A stretch of 45,748 nt of DNA from DTKY01 sp037440765. Its GTDB lineage: Bacteria; Acidobacteriota; Terriglobia; Bryobacterales; Bryobacteraceae. Under the pieces are notes generated by a model. The model saw only the letters and a program-made list of their open reading frames with translations, made no database searches and had not been told where the DNA came from. Shown piece by piece: positions 32,242 to 40,677 of this stretch. The first letter of the stretch is position 1. Each line of letters opens with the position of its first letter. Made by a program: the position numbers and the translations under genes. The stretch covers positions 1 to 45,748 of the forward strand of contig JBBITL010000033.1 in assembly GCA_037440765.1 (NCBI GenBank), read 5' to 3'.

Positions 32242-33855
32242 ATGGCTCTTGTCCTAAATCCCGTCTGCCTCGTGCTGGCCGCCTCCCCGATACAGAGGGC
32301 TGTGAACGCGATCAACGACGACACCTTCCGGGGCATACACAGGCTGGACTGGTTCGACTGGTCGCTGCTCATCCCGTACTTCACCATCATGGTGGTGCTC
32401 TCCATTTACGGGGCGTACCGCTACGAGGTGATCCGCGGCTACATGACGGCCCGCAGGAAGCTGCCAAACGAGCCGGCGGGCCGTTTCGAGCAACTGCCGC
32501 GCGTCACGGTCCAGCTTCCACTGTTCAACGAGCGCTACGTGGTCGAGCGTCTGCTGGAGGCCGTGACGCGGCTTGACTACCCCAGGGAACTGCTTCAGAT
32601 CCAGGTGCTCGACGACTCCACCGATGAGACGCATCCGCTCGCCAAGGCGCTGGTGGAGAGCCACCGCGCCGCGGGGCATCCGATCGAGTATCTGCACCGC
32701 GACAATCGCGAAGGCTTCAAAGCCGGGGCCTTGCAGGAAGGGCTGAAGACCGCCACGGGCGAACTGATCGCCATCTTCGACGCCGACTTCGTCCCGCCGC
32801 CGGACTTCCTTTCGCGCACGGTGCACTTCTTCACGGATACCGGCGTGGGCGTGGTTCAGACGCGCTGGGCCTACCTGAACCGCGAATACAACCTGCTCAC
32901 CGAGATCGAGGCCATGCTGCTGGACGGGCATTTCGTGCTCGAACATGTCGCCCGCTCGGGCCGCGGCCTGTTCTTCAACTTCAACGGGACGGCGGGCGTT
33001 CTGCGCCGGCGGATGATTGACGACGCCGGCGGGTGGCAGCACGACACGCTGACCGAGGACTGCGACCTCAGCTACCGCGCGCAGCTCAAGGGCTGGCGGT
33101 TTGTCTACCTGCCCGGGCTGGACTGCCCCTCGGAGCTGCCCGTCGAGATGCACGCCTTCCAGGTTCAGCAATCGCGCTGGGCCAAGGGACTCACGCAGAC
33201 GGCCAAGAAGCTGCTGCCCGAAATCCTGCGCGCGCAAATCCCCTGGCGGCTGAAACTGGAGGCGTTCCTCCACCTGACGCCCAACATCGCGTATCCGCTG
33301 ATGCTGGTCGTCTCCGGCCTGATGCTGCCGGTGATGATAGTCAGGTTCTACATCGGATGGTGGCAGATGCTGTTCGTGGACCTGCCGCTGATGATCGCTT
33401 CGTTCTTCTCCATCTCGGTTTTCTACCTGGTGGCTCAGCGGGAGCTCAGCCGGAAGACCTGGAAGCGGTCCATCTTCCTGCTGCCGTCGCTGCTGGCGGC
33501 GGGCGTGGCGCTGGCGGTGATCAACACGCGCGCCGTGCTGGAGGCGCTGTTCGGCATCCGCAGCAGCTTCGTGCGCACGGCCAAGTACGCCATCGGCGCC
33601 TCGGGCGCCGCCGCCGCCGAACCCAGGTACCGGCGCAGGAGCGGCTGGCTGCCTTACATCGAGCTGGCCATGGGGACGTACTTCCTGTTCACCATTTACT
33701 GGGCCATCGACACCATGAATTACCTGGCCCTGCCGTTCATGGCGCTGTTCGCATCGGGCTACTACTGGGCGGCGCTGGCCACCCTCTACCAGGAGAACGT
33801 CATGCGGCTGCGCTGGCACCGCGAGCGCCGCATACAGCTGGAATCCGCCCGCTAG
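32242..33855 (+). CDS. cellulose-synthase-like family 2 glycosyltransferase
   Basis: From the ATG at 32242 the protein has 537 residues. TACACT at 32212-32217 suits a promoter for this start, and longer in-frame starts lie in the divergent CcmH-like gene. After one membrane segment (about 40-58) comes a GT-A domain with D-A-D at 180-182, T-E-D at 271-273 and Q-x-x-R-W at 309-313. These are the processive GT2 signature motifs. C-terminal membrane segments follow (about 330-400, 420-445 and 470-520). It resembles CslA-type and BcsA-type synthases that polymerise beta-linked mannan or glucan while exporting it, but it lacks a PilZ domain. Its stop shares bases with the convergent helicase stop (CTAG). 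Confidence 0.86.
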   Translation: MALVLNPVCLVLAASPIQRAVNAINDDTFRGIHRLDWFDWSLLIPYFTIMVVLSIYGAYRYEVIRGYMTARRKLPNEPAGRFEQLPRVTVQLPLFNERYVVERLLEAVTRLDYPRELLQIQVLDDSTDETHPLAKALVESHRAAGHPIEYLHRDNREGFKAGALQEGLKTATGELIAIFDADFVPPPDFLSRTVHFFTDTGVGVVQTRWAYLNREYNLLTEIEAMLLDGHFVLEHVARSGRGLFFNFNGTAGVLRRRMIDDAGGWQHDTLTEDCDLSYRAQLKGWRFVYLPGLDCPSELPVEMHAFQVQQSRWAKGLTQTAKKLLPEILRAQIPWRLKLEAFLHLTPNIAYPLMLVVSGLMLPVMIVRFYIGWWQMLFVDLPLMIASFFSISVFYLVAQRELSRKTWKRSIFLLPSLLAAGVALAVINTRAVLEALFGIRSSFVRTAKYAIGASGAAAAEPRYRRRSGWLPYIELAMGTYFLFTIYWAIDTMNYLALPFMALFASGYYWAALATLYQENVMRLRWHRERRIQLESAR

Positions 33856-36800
33856 ATCTCCCGCCAGGCGTCCAGAAGAGGAAAATACAGCCCCATGCGG
33901 ATGGGCCGCCCTTCGTGGGCCAGCAGGCGAGCATAGCGCTCCAGCTGGGGCCGGTAGCGGCGCACCTCCTCGTCCAGGAAGAAATCGAGGCTGCCGCCGG
34001 CGTGCATGCTGCTCTTATAGTCGATGATCCAGCGGGCGCCGTCCGCATCTATGAAGGTCCGGTCGACCGTACCGCGCACGATCTCGCCGTCCACGGCCCC
34101 GGCGATCCGGTGCTCGCACCTGGCCTCGGCGTGCGCCGCCAGTATCCAGCGCCCCCGCTCGCTGGCAAGCGTGCGGCGCACGGCCTCCTCGACCCTGCGT
34201 TCAGCCTCATCGAGTTCGGCCGGCACGACCCCGAGGTTAGCCAGCGCGGACCTGTACGGCCCGGGCGTCCTGCCCGCGGCGATCTGTTCGAGCGCCGCGT
34301 GCACCACCGTACCGACATGGCGGAGTTGATCGCCCACCCACAGGTAGCTGGGACGTGCGTCACCGGCCGCTTCCGGCGCCGGCAGCGACGGCGCCGTCCA
34401 CGTCAGCGGCAGGCGCCTTAGAGGAACTCCGCGCGGCGGGACTGTCCCGGCGGCTTGCTCGCCGGCCCGTTCGAACCGCTGCCGCTCCTCCTCGCTGAGT
34501 CCCGGCCAGAGGCGCTCGAGCAGGGACCCGCCCTCGGGGCGCAAAGCGCCGTCCGCGGAGCGCCGGGCATGACCGATCAGGTGCAGGCGGCGCACGGCCC
34601 GCGTGGCCGCCACGTACAGCAACCGGCCCGACTCGTGCAGACTCTTCTTCTTCTCCAGTCCCCAGAGGTAGCTGTACAGGGGGTCCCGTTCACTGCCGGT
34701 CTCGCGGATGGTGGCGATAAGGCGGTCGACGCTCCCGTCCGGCCTGGGCCGTTCGGCGGCCAGAAACAGCGGGGAGTCCTCACGCGGCGGCCTGCGGCCC
34801 AGTCCCGGCACGATCACAGTGTCAAACTGGAGCCCCTTGGCCTTGTGTATGGTCAGCACTTGCAGCCTGCCGTCGGCGCTGGAGTCCGGCCGCGCGTACA
34901 GCTTCCCGATGGCCTCCCGGAATCCACCAGAGTCCGCCAGATCGCCCGCCGCCTCGTGACGCTCCACAAGGTCGAGGTAGCCTTCGGCGTCTTGCAGATC
35001 GTTCTCCCCGGAAAGGCAGGCCGGCCCGCCCAGCGCCTGCCAGGTGCGCTCCACCCAGCGCCTGAGGGGCAACCGCCCGCGCCCGGCAAAGGCCGTCTCC
35101 ATTGTGCGCCGCAGCCGGCCCGCCCGCTCGCGTCCCTCCGGGGAGAGGGCCGCCAGATCGCCGCCCAGCAGATCCCAGGCAGTGGAACAGCCCTCCCGGC
35201 GGCCTGCCAGTCCGACCAGCGCGTGCAGGTCCGCCAGCGTCAATCCGCACCAGGGGGCGCGGAGGATGGCCAGCCAGGCGGGACTGTCGGCCAGGTGCAG
35301 CATGGCGCGGGTCAGCGCCGCCAGGTCGCGCACGGCGGGCCGCTCTCCAAGCGGATCGATGTCGATGGCCTGGAACGGGAGGCCGTCGCGCCTCAGGGCG
35401 GCGACGATCCAAGGCAGATGAGTTCTGGCCCGCACCAGTATCGCGATGCTACCCTTGGGGCTCTCAGCGCGGGTTTCCTGCACCAGCCTCGAAACCAGGT
35501 CCGCTTCCCTGGCGTATTCTCCTCTCCCCAGGGCGTGGACAGTGACCGCCTCCTCCACCCCGGCGGGGAGCACGGCAGCGAAGGGGCTGAAGGCAATTGC
35601 ACCGGCGTCTATGTCGTCCCAAGCCTGAAAAACTCGTGCGAAGGCCCTGTTCACCCAGTGGACGATCCCGGCCACCGAGCGGTGGTTGGCCGAGAGGCGC
35701 AGCGAGTGCGGCGCGATCCGGCCCACGGTCCCCCCGGCCGTCTTCAGGAACAGCCCGACTTCCGCCTTCCGGAAGCGGTAGATCGACTGCATCGGATCGC
35801 CCACCAGGAACAGCGTCCTGCCGTCGCCCGGTTCCCAGCCCGCCGTGAGCATCTCGACCAGTTCGAACTGGGCCACCGATGTGTCTTGAAACTCGTCCAC
35901 CAGCAGGTGCTCAATGCGGGCGTCCAGGCCCAGCGCCAGGTCCGAGGGCGCATCCATCCGGCCCAGCGCGCCCCGGGCCCGCTCGGCGACCTCGCAAAAA
36001 TCAACTTCGCCCCGCTCACGGAAGACCAGCTTGAGATGGGCCACAGCCAGCTTCAGAACATCGAACAGGGCGTGCGTGACCCGCCACTGCCCGTCGGCGT
36101 ACCGCGCGGGCGGCAGGGTGCGCAAAGACACGAGAGCCTCGCGGAGTTCTTCGTGCGGCCGCAGTCTCCCCAACAGCGCCAGGCACCTCGCTTTCTCCGG
36201 GCTGTTTGAAGGAAAACCCTGCCGCTTGTCGACTGTACGCCGCCACTCGCCATCCCCGGTCAGCAGGGTTTCCAGGAGCCTGAGCCACGGCGGGTGGGTC
36301 TCGGCGGAGGCGTCCTGCCCGCCGGCCAGGTCCACAACCTCGCGCCGCAGGTCCATGGTCATGAGGCGTTCGACGCGGGTCAGTCCGCCGGCGACCGCGT
36401 TGGCCATGGCGCCCTCCAGGTCCTCGCGGCGGACGTCGCCGGCGGCCACCAGCGGGAGCCATTGGTCGCGCTTGTTCAGCATCGACGCAATCAGCCTGGC
36501 AGCGCGGCCCACGTTGTTGTCCAGGTGCAGCAGGACGGAAGCCAGCGCGGCGCGGTACGGCGTGTCCTCCTCTATCTGGGCCAGTGTGCGCCTGGCGGCC
36601 TCAAGGTACAGTGGTTCGGCGTCTTCGGTCACGCCCGGCTGCGCGCCCAGCCGCGCCAGCCACGGCACCTGCCTCGTGATTGAGGCGCACAGCGCGTCAA
36701 TGGTCTGGATGCGCAACCGCGAGGGGTGCTCAGCAAGGCGCCACCCCATCCTGCGATCCTGTTGGAGCGCCGCCAGCGCCAGCTCGTAGGAGACGCGCTC

Positions 36801-37073
36801 GTGCGACGTTTCGGGAGCTTCGCCTCTGTCAGCGCGGCCAAGCGCGTCCAGAACCCTGCCCTGCATCTCACTCGCGGCCTTCCGTGTGAAGGTGACGGCG
36901 ACCACGCTTTCCGGCGCTTGCACAGCCGCCAGCAGCGCAAGGAAGCGCTGGATCAGCAACTCCGTCTTGCCCGAGCCCGCCGGCGCCTGGACCAGAAATG
37001 AACGATCCACGGCCAGGGCTTCTCGGCGGGCTTCGCCGTCGGGGACGGCATAGAACGGCGCGGAGCTACTCAC
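33852..37073 (-). CDS. AddA-type UvrD-family helicase-nuclease
   Basis: A GTG at 37073 that overlaps the stop of the upstream gene (GTGAGTAG) gives 1073 residues; the longer frame to 37397 would add 108 low-quality residues. The helicase motifs are Walker A A-P-A-G-S-G-K-T (30-37), T-F-T-R-K-A-A (61-67), D-E-F-Q-D-T (393-398) and the later V-G-D-P-M-Q-S-I-Y-R-F-R. Next are T-I-H-K-A-K-G-L-Q-F-D and V-A-A-T-R-A. The C-terminus carries a PD-(D/E)xK nuclease with G-T-V-D-R near 1005 and I-I-D-Y-K ending at 1020. With its partner it should unwind and trim double-strand break ends for RecA-dependent repair. Confidence 0.92.
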   Translation of the reverse strand: MSSSAPFYAVPDGEARREALAVDRSFLVQAPAGSGKTELLIQRFLALLAAVQAPESVVAVTFTRKAASEMQGRVLDALGRADRGEAPETSHERVSYELALAALQQDRRMGWRLAEHPSRLRIQTIDALCASITRQVPWLARLGAQPGVTEDAEPLYLEAARRTLAQIEEDTPYRAALASVLLHLDNNVGRAARLIASMLNKRDQWLPLVAAGDVRREDLEGAMANAVAGGLTRVERLMTMDLRREVVDLAGGQDASAETHPPWLRLLETLLTGDGEWRRTVDKRQGFPSNSPEKARCLALLGRLRPHEELREALVSLRTLPPARYADGQWRVTHALFDVLKLAVAHLKLVFRERGEVDFCEVAERARGALGRMDAPSDLALGLDARIEHLLVDEFQDTSVAQFELVEMLTAGWEPGDGRTLFLVGDPMQSIYRFRKAEVGLFLKTAGGTVGRIAPHSLRLSANHRSVAGIVHWVNRAFARVFQAWDDIDAGAIAFSPFAAVLPAGVEEAVTVHALGRGEYAREADLVSRLVQETRAESPKGSIAILVRARTHLPWIVAALRRDGLPFQAIDIDPLGERPAVRDLAALTRAMLHLADSPAWLAILRAPWCGLTLADLHALVGLAGRREGCSTAWDLLGGDLAALSPEGRERAGRLRRTMETAFAGRGRLPLRRWVERTWQALGGPACLSGENDLQDAEGYLDLVERHEAAGDLADSGGFREAIGKLYARPDSSADGRLQVLTIHKAKGLQFDTVIVPGLGRRPPREDSPLFLAAERPRPDGSVDRLIATIRETGSERDPLYSYLWGLEKKKSLHESGRLLYVAATRAVRRLHLIGHARRSADGALRPEGGSLLERLWPGLSEEERQRFERAGEQAAGTVPPRGVPLRRLPLTWTAPSLPAPEAAGDARPSYLWVGDQLRHVGTVVHAALEQIAAGRTPGPYRSALANLGVVPAELDEAERRVEEAVRRTLASERGRWILAAHAEARCEHRIAGAVDGEIVRGTVDRTFIDADGARWIIDYKSSMHAGGSLDFFLDEEVRRYRPQLERYARLLAHEGRPIRMGLYFPLLDAWREI

Positions 37074-39669
37074 CGGCGTCCTCCTCGCCTTCCGCATGGA
37101 GATCCCCGATCCTGCACACGGCAGGAAAGGGACAGCGCTCACAGGTGCCGGGCCGTTTGGGCGCCACTGCCGCGGCGCCCGCCGCAAATTCGCGCGCCAG
37201 CCCCTCCATCGCCGCCCGCCACGCCTTGATGTGGATGTTGAGCGTTCCGGTGGACGCCGGATAGTCGGTGAGCTTGGGGATTCCCGCCGCTTCACCCAGC
37301 CCGATGAACCGGCTCTCGCCGCGAGCCAGCCGGGCGAAAGCGACAGCGCCCACTTCGGCCGTGTGAGTGGCCGCGTACAGAGGAAGCTGCGGCGCATCCG
37401 GACGCTCGCCTTCCCACTGCCCTGTGTCCGCCTGGCCGGTCTTGTAATCGATGATCACGTGCCGGCCGTCGGGGAGAGCGTCCACGCGGTCGACCCTGAT
37501 GTCCAGATCCAGGCCGCCGATCGAGATGCGGCGCCGGCGCTCGCTGGCCACCACCTCGAACGGGCCCCGTCCGCGCTCTATCTCCAGCCATTCCTCCAGC
37601 AGCCTCTGCATCCTCTGCCGCTCCAGGGTCTGGAGAAACAGCATGCCTCCGGCGCCGCGCCTGCGGGCCTGCCTGGCGACGGCCTGCTCCACGGCCCGGC
37701 TCACCAGGGCGGACAACTCTCCGGCGCCGGCTTCCGTCAAGGCGGAGTGCGTCTTCAGCTCGCTCCACAGGATTTCGAGCGCGGAGTGCACCATCGTTCC
37801 CCGCTCCTGGAGGCTGAACCCGACCTCCGGTTCTTCCAGCTCCCGCGCTCCGAGGCGGAACTCCACGAAGGCACGGAATGGACAGGCGGCCTGCTTCTCG
37901 ATGACCGCCACCCCGCCGCTCTGCACTGCTCCCCCGGCGAGCGGAGGGCCGGAATGGTCCTCGATCTGCTCCAGTTGCGGGGACACCCAGTGCGACGCCA
38001 TCGCCGGCTCCGGCTGCGCGGTCTCAGGCAGTTCGCCGATGAGCGGGCTGGGCCGCAGGCCGGTGTCCCCTTCCCGCTTCGGGTAGCTGACCACCACTTC
38101 CGCGGCGGCGCCGAGCAGGCGGCGCGTCACCAGCCGGGCGTAGGCCAGTTCCCGCTCCGCCGTGCAGTGCGGCACGCCGCGCGCCCGTTGCAGCGAGGGC
38201 GGCAGGAAAGGATTGGGCCTGGGCGGCGCGGGCCAGTTGCGGTCCTCAAGTCCGGCCACCCACAGGTGATCGAACAACGGCCAGCCAGCATCCTGAAGCC
38301 CCATCACCTCAACCCGTGCCTGTGTGTCCGCCGGAGCGAACTGCGACCCGGCAGCCATGCGGCGAAGACGCGACAGGGCCGCGGAGTAGCCCATGGGGCC
38401 GGCCACGGTTTCGAGCGCCGCGAACTCGGAGAGCAGATCGTGCCATTGGTCGACCGCCCGGTGCTCCGGGTTCGACAGCGCCCGGCTGCCTGGCCAGCCG
38501 GCCACGCTCAGCAGGCGGGAGAACACGCGGCTCCACTGGGACGCGCCGCGCCGGCCCGTGACCGGCGCCAGCGCGCGCCGCAGACCGCTCAACCGGCGGG
38601 CCATCTCAGGCGCAATCCTGTTCGCCGCGCGCACGAGCGCCGTCAGGCTGACCTCAGGTTGGCCCCGGCGGCGAAGCTCGGCGTCGGCCATGGCGCGGGG
38701 CCCCATCTCCCGTTCGGCTCCCGCGATGAACGGCGACCGCAGCAGAAAGCCGGCATCCGCGCAGCTCACCCCGCCGCTGCCAAGGGCCAGGATTCTCAGG
38801 GCGGCGTCCGTAACCGGGACCTCGGTTACCGCCGGGCCGGCCGAGATGTGAAACCTGAAGTCCGGCGCGAGCGCCTCCTCAAAGACCCGCTCGGCAATCT
38901 TGCGAACCGCGCTCAGGCCCGCGGCCGCCACGCCGATGGTGGCCTCGGGAGACGCCTCCAGCCGGGCGCGCGCCCACCGCGCCGCCGCCCGCAGCTCTTC
39001 GAAGCAGTCCGGCAATCCCGTCCGCACGGCGGAGTGGCCCGGCGCCTGTGGAAGGGAGATCTCCTCGACCACGCATCCGGCGCCCCGCAGAGCGCCGAGC
39101 AGGCGCCCGGCTGCCGGCGTCATCTCGTCGAAACCGGCGTGGAGCAGCCGCCCGGGGGGCGTGATTTCCCCCTGCTCGACCCGCCGGCCAATCTCCGCTT
39201 CCAGGCGGGCCGGGCTCAGCCAGCCGTTGTCCGCTAACACCAGGTCGAACTGGCGCGCCCAGCCCTGGAACGCCGCGGAGTCTTCAAAGAGCGCGAAGGA
39301 TGGATCAGCCTGCGGCAGCAGCCAGGAGTGCAGCAGCGCATAGGCGTTGCGCGCTTCTGCCGCCGCGCCGGGGACGTCCAGCAAACCCGGCGACTCCGGC
39401 GAAGCCTCGATGATTCTCTCCCAGAGGACTCCCTCCTGAGCCTGGCTGAGCAGCACCGGCTCGTCCCGTCCGGCCGCGTAAACATGCTCATGCCAGCGCC
39501 TGTTGAGCCAGGCGGACCAGGGGAGAACGTCCGCCTGTTCCCAGAGGGCGCGTCCCTGTTCCCGCTGCCGCCGGTCGTACCAGCGCGCGATCACGCGAGC
39601 CAGCCGCCGGGTGGGGGTGACGACGGTTGCACCGGCGGCGGCATCCAGGGCTGGCAGCGGGACTCTCAC
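37066..39669 (-). CDS. AddB-like PD-(D/E)xK nuclease with iron-sulfur staple
   Basis: An 867-residue protein starting with GTG at 39669. The N-terminal half has the inactive-helicase-like fold of AddB (V-V-T-P-T-R-R-L-A-R-V-I near residues 15-26). The C-terminal nuclease has I-I-D-Y-K-T-G with D741 and K743. Cysteines C596 (A-C-P-F-R-A-F) and C843, C846 and C852 (C-E-R-C-P-F-P-A-V-C) match the four-cysteine iron-sulfur staple that closes AddB-family nucleases. It overlaps the AddA-like gene by 8 bases, so they are coupled. On the minus strand TACAAT (39685-39680) lies 10 bases before the start. It may belong to the probable DNA repair protein subgroup and not to classic firmicute AddB. Confidence 0.88.
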   Translation of the reverse strand: MRVPLPALDAAAGATVVTPTRRLARVIARWYDRRQREQGRALWEQADVLPWSAWLNRRWHEHVYAAGRDEPVLLSQAQEGVLWERIIEASPESPGLLDVPGAAAEARNAYALLHSWLLPQADPSFALFEDSAAFQGWARQFDLVLADNGWLSPARLEAEIGRRVEQGEITPPGRLLHAGFDEMTPAAGRLLGALRGAGCVVEEISLPQAPGHSAVRTGLPDCFEELRAAARWARARLEASPEATIGVAAAGLSAVRKIAERVFEEALAPDFRFHISAGPAVTEVPVTDAALRILALGSGGVSCADAGFLLRSPFIAGAEREMGPRAMADAELRRRGQPEVSLTALVRAANRIAPEMARRLSGLRRALAPVTGRRGASQWSRVFSRLLSVAGWPGSRALSNPEHRAVDQWHDLLSEFAALETVAGPMGYSAALSRLRRMAAGSQFAPADTQARVEVMGLQDAGWPLFDHLWVAGLEDRNWPAPPRPNPFLPPSLQRARGVPHCTAERELAYARLVTRRLLGAAAEVVVSYPKREGDTGLRPSPLIGELPETAQPEPAMASHWVSPQLEQIEDHSGPPLAGGAVQSGGVAVIEKQAACPFRAFVEFRLGARELEEPEVGFSLQERGTMVHSALEILWSELKTHSALTEAGAGELSALVSRAVEQAVARQARRRGAGGMLFLQTLERQRMQRLLEEWLEIERGRGPFEVVASERRRRISIGGLDLDIRVDRVDALPDGRHVIIDYKTGQADTGQWEGERPDAPQLPLYAATHTAEVGAVAFARLARGESRFIGLGEAAGIPKLTDYPASTGTLNIHIKAWRAAMEGLAREFAAGAAAVAPKRPGTCERCPFPAVCRIGDLHAEGEEDAGE

Positions 39670-39726
39670 CGTGACCCAGATTGTAGCGTGGAAACAGGGG
39701 GGCGGATTCGCCGGGCGGGCGCGGGC

Positions 39727-39978
39727 TCAGGCGTCCGGCGTCCGTCCGGTCCGCCTGCTCAGGGCGTCCATCAGCCGGCCGCGCAGGGCGTCTGGAATGG
39801 GCTCAGCCTCCATGCCCTTGTAGATGGCGATGGTCTTCTTGGTGGTGTCGACGATCACCCAGCAGTTGGGACACTCCGAGACGTGCTGCTCGAGCTCGTC
39901 CCGGACCGCCCCCCTGGCCTCATCATCCAGGTACTCGGAGAGCTCGTTCAGAAACTGGTTACAGGTAAGCAAAGACAT
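39727..39978 (-). CDS. zinc-finger anti-sigma factor
   Basis: An 83-residue protein with a short N-terminal helix and the H-x3-C-x2-C motif (H-V-S-E-C-P-N-C) of zinc-binding anti-sigma domains, plus an upstream cysteine at position 6. There is no membrane segment, so it would be a soluble anti-sigma factor that holds the sigma factor encoded immediately upstream. Its start overlaps the sigma gene by 20 bases. The second cysteine of the motif is preceded by Pro-Asn, usual for redox- or zinc-sensitive members, but the signal is unknown. Confidence 0.85.
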   Translation of the reverse strand: MSLLTCNQFLNELSEYLDDEARGAVRDELEQHVSECPNCWVIVDTTKKTIAIYKGMEAEPIPDALRGRLMDALSRRTGRTPDA

Positions 39979-40582
39979 CGTCAGTCTTCCGTCTGAAATA
40001 ACGAGTCAACTTCTCCCGGAGCTGGAGCCGCGCCCGCAACAGCCGGCTCTTCACCGCCGGTATGGATATGCCGAGAACTTGAGCGGTCTCCTCGGTAGAG
40101 AGCTCGTCGACGTCGCGCAGGATGAAGACGGTCCTGAACAGGGGCGCGAGGCTCTCTATGGACTGCTGCAAGATGGTCCGCAGTTCCTCCTGAGAATAGC
40201 GCTGCTCCGGGGTATCCCACACCGCGATTTCGCGGGTTACGGTCTCCTCGCCGGTGTCCACGGTCTCGTCCAACGAAAAGACCTTGCCGGTCTTGCGCTT
40301 GCGCAGCTTCATGAGCGCTTCGTTGACGGTGATCCGAACCAGCCACGTATAGAACCTGGACTGCTCCTGGAAGCCGCCGATATGCTCGTAGGCCTTCAGG
40401 AACGCATCCTGAAGCACGTCCTCGGCGTCCTCTACATTCTGTGTGATGTTTCTGGCCAGCCGGAAGATCCTTCGTTCGTAGCGATTTACCAGCGTGGCGA
40501 AGGCTTCGGCCTCTCCGGCCTTGGCCCGGGCCACCAGAGAGGATTCGTCCGGCGGCGCCGGCTGAGCTGAGGGTTGAGCCAT
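39959..40582 (-). CDS. ECF-type sigma-70 family RNA polymerase sigma factor
   Basis: I take the ATG at 40582 (207 residues, M-A-Q-P-S-A-Q). An in-frame ATG at 40627 overlaps a TGTAAT hexamer (minus strand 40631-40626) that looks like the promoter -10 element, so it would not be transcribed. Region 2 is seen in Y-E-R-R-I-F-R-L-A-R-N-I, then D-A-E-D-V-L-Q-D-A-F-L-K-A-Y and F-Y-T-W-L-V-R-I-T-V-N-E-A-L. Region 4 is seen in E-L-S-T-E-E-T-A-Q-V-L-G-I-S-I-P-A-V-K-S-R-L-L-R-A-R. It recruits RNA polymerase to alternative promoters and is probably kept silent by the overlapping anti-sigma factor. Confidence 0.92.
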   Translation of the reverse strand: MAQPSAQPAPPDESSLVARAKAGEAEAFATLVNRYERRIFRLARNITQNVEDAEDVLQDAFLKAYEHIGGFQEQSRFYTWLVRITVNEALMKLRKRKTGKVFSLDETVDTGEETVTREIAVWDTPEQRYSQEELRTILQQSIESLAPLFRTVFILRDVDELSTEETAQVLGISIPAVKSRLLRARLQLREKLTRYFRRKTDDVFAYL

Positions 40583-40677
40583 TCTGCGCCTGTTGCTGAC
40601 CCCATCATCCCATCCCCGCCGCTTCATTACAACGTCTTGTCCCGGCGGGGCTATGCTACGCTGAAAAATCTGACTTT

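Noticed and set aside
33852..37397. The longer start of the helicase gene at 37397
   Set aside because: The added 108 residues overlap the AddB-like gene by over 300 bases and look like a shifted reading of it; the coupled GTG at 37073 is better.
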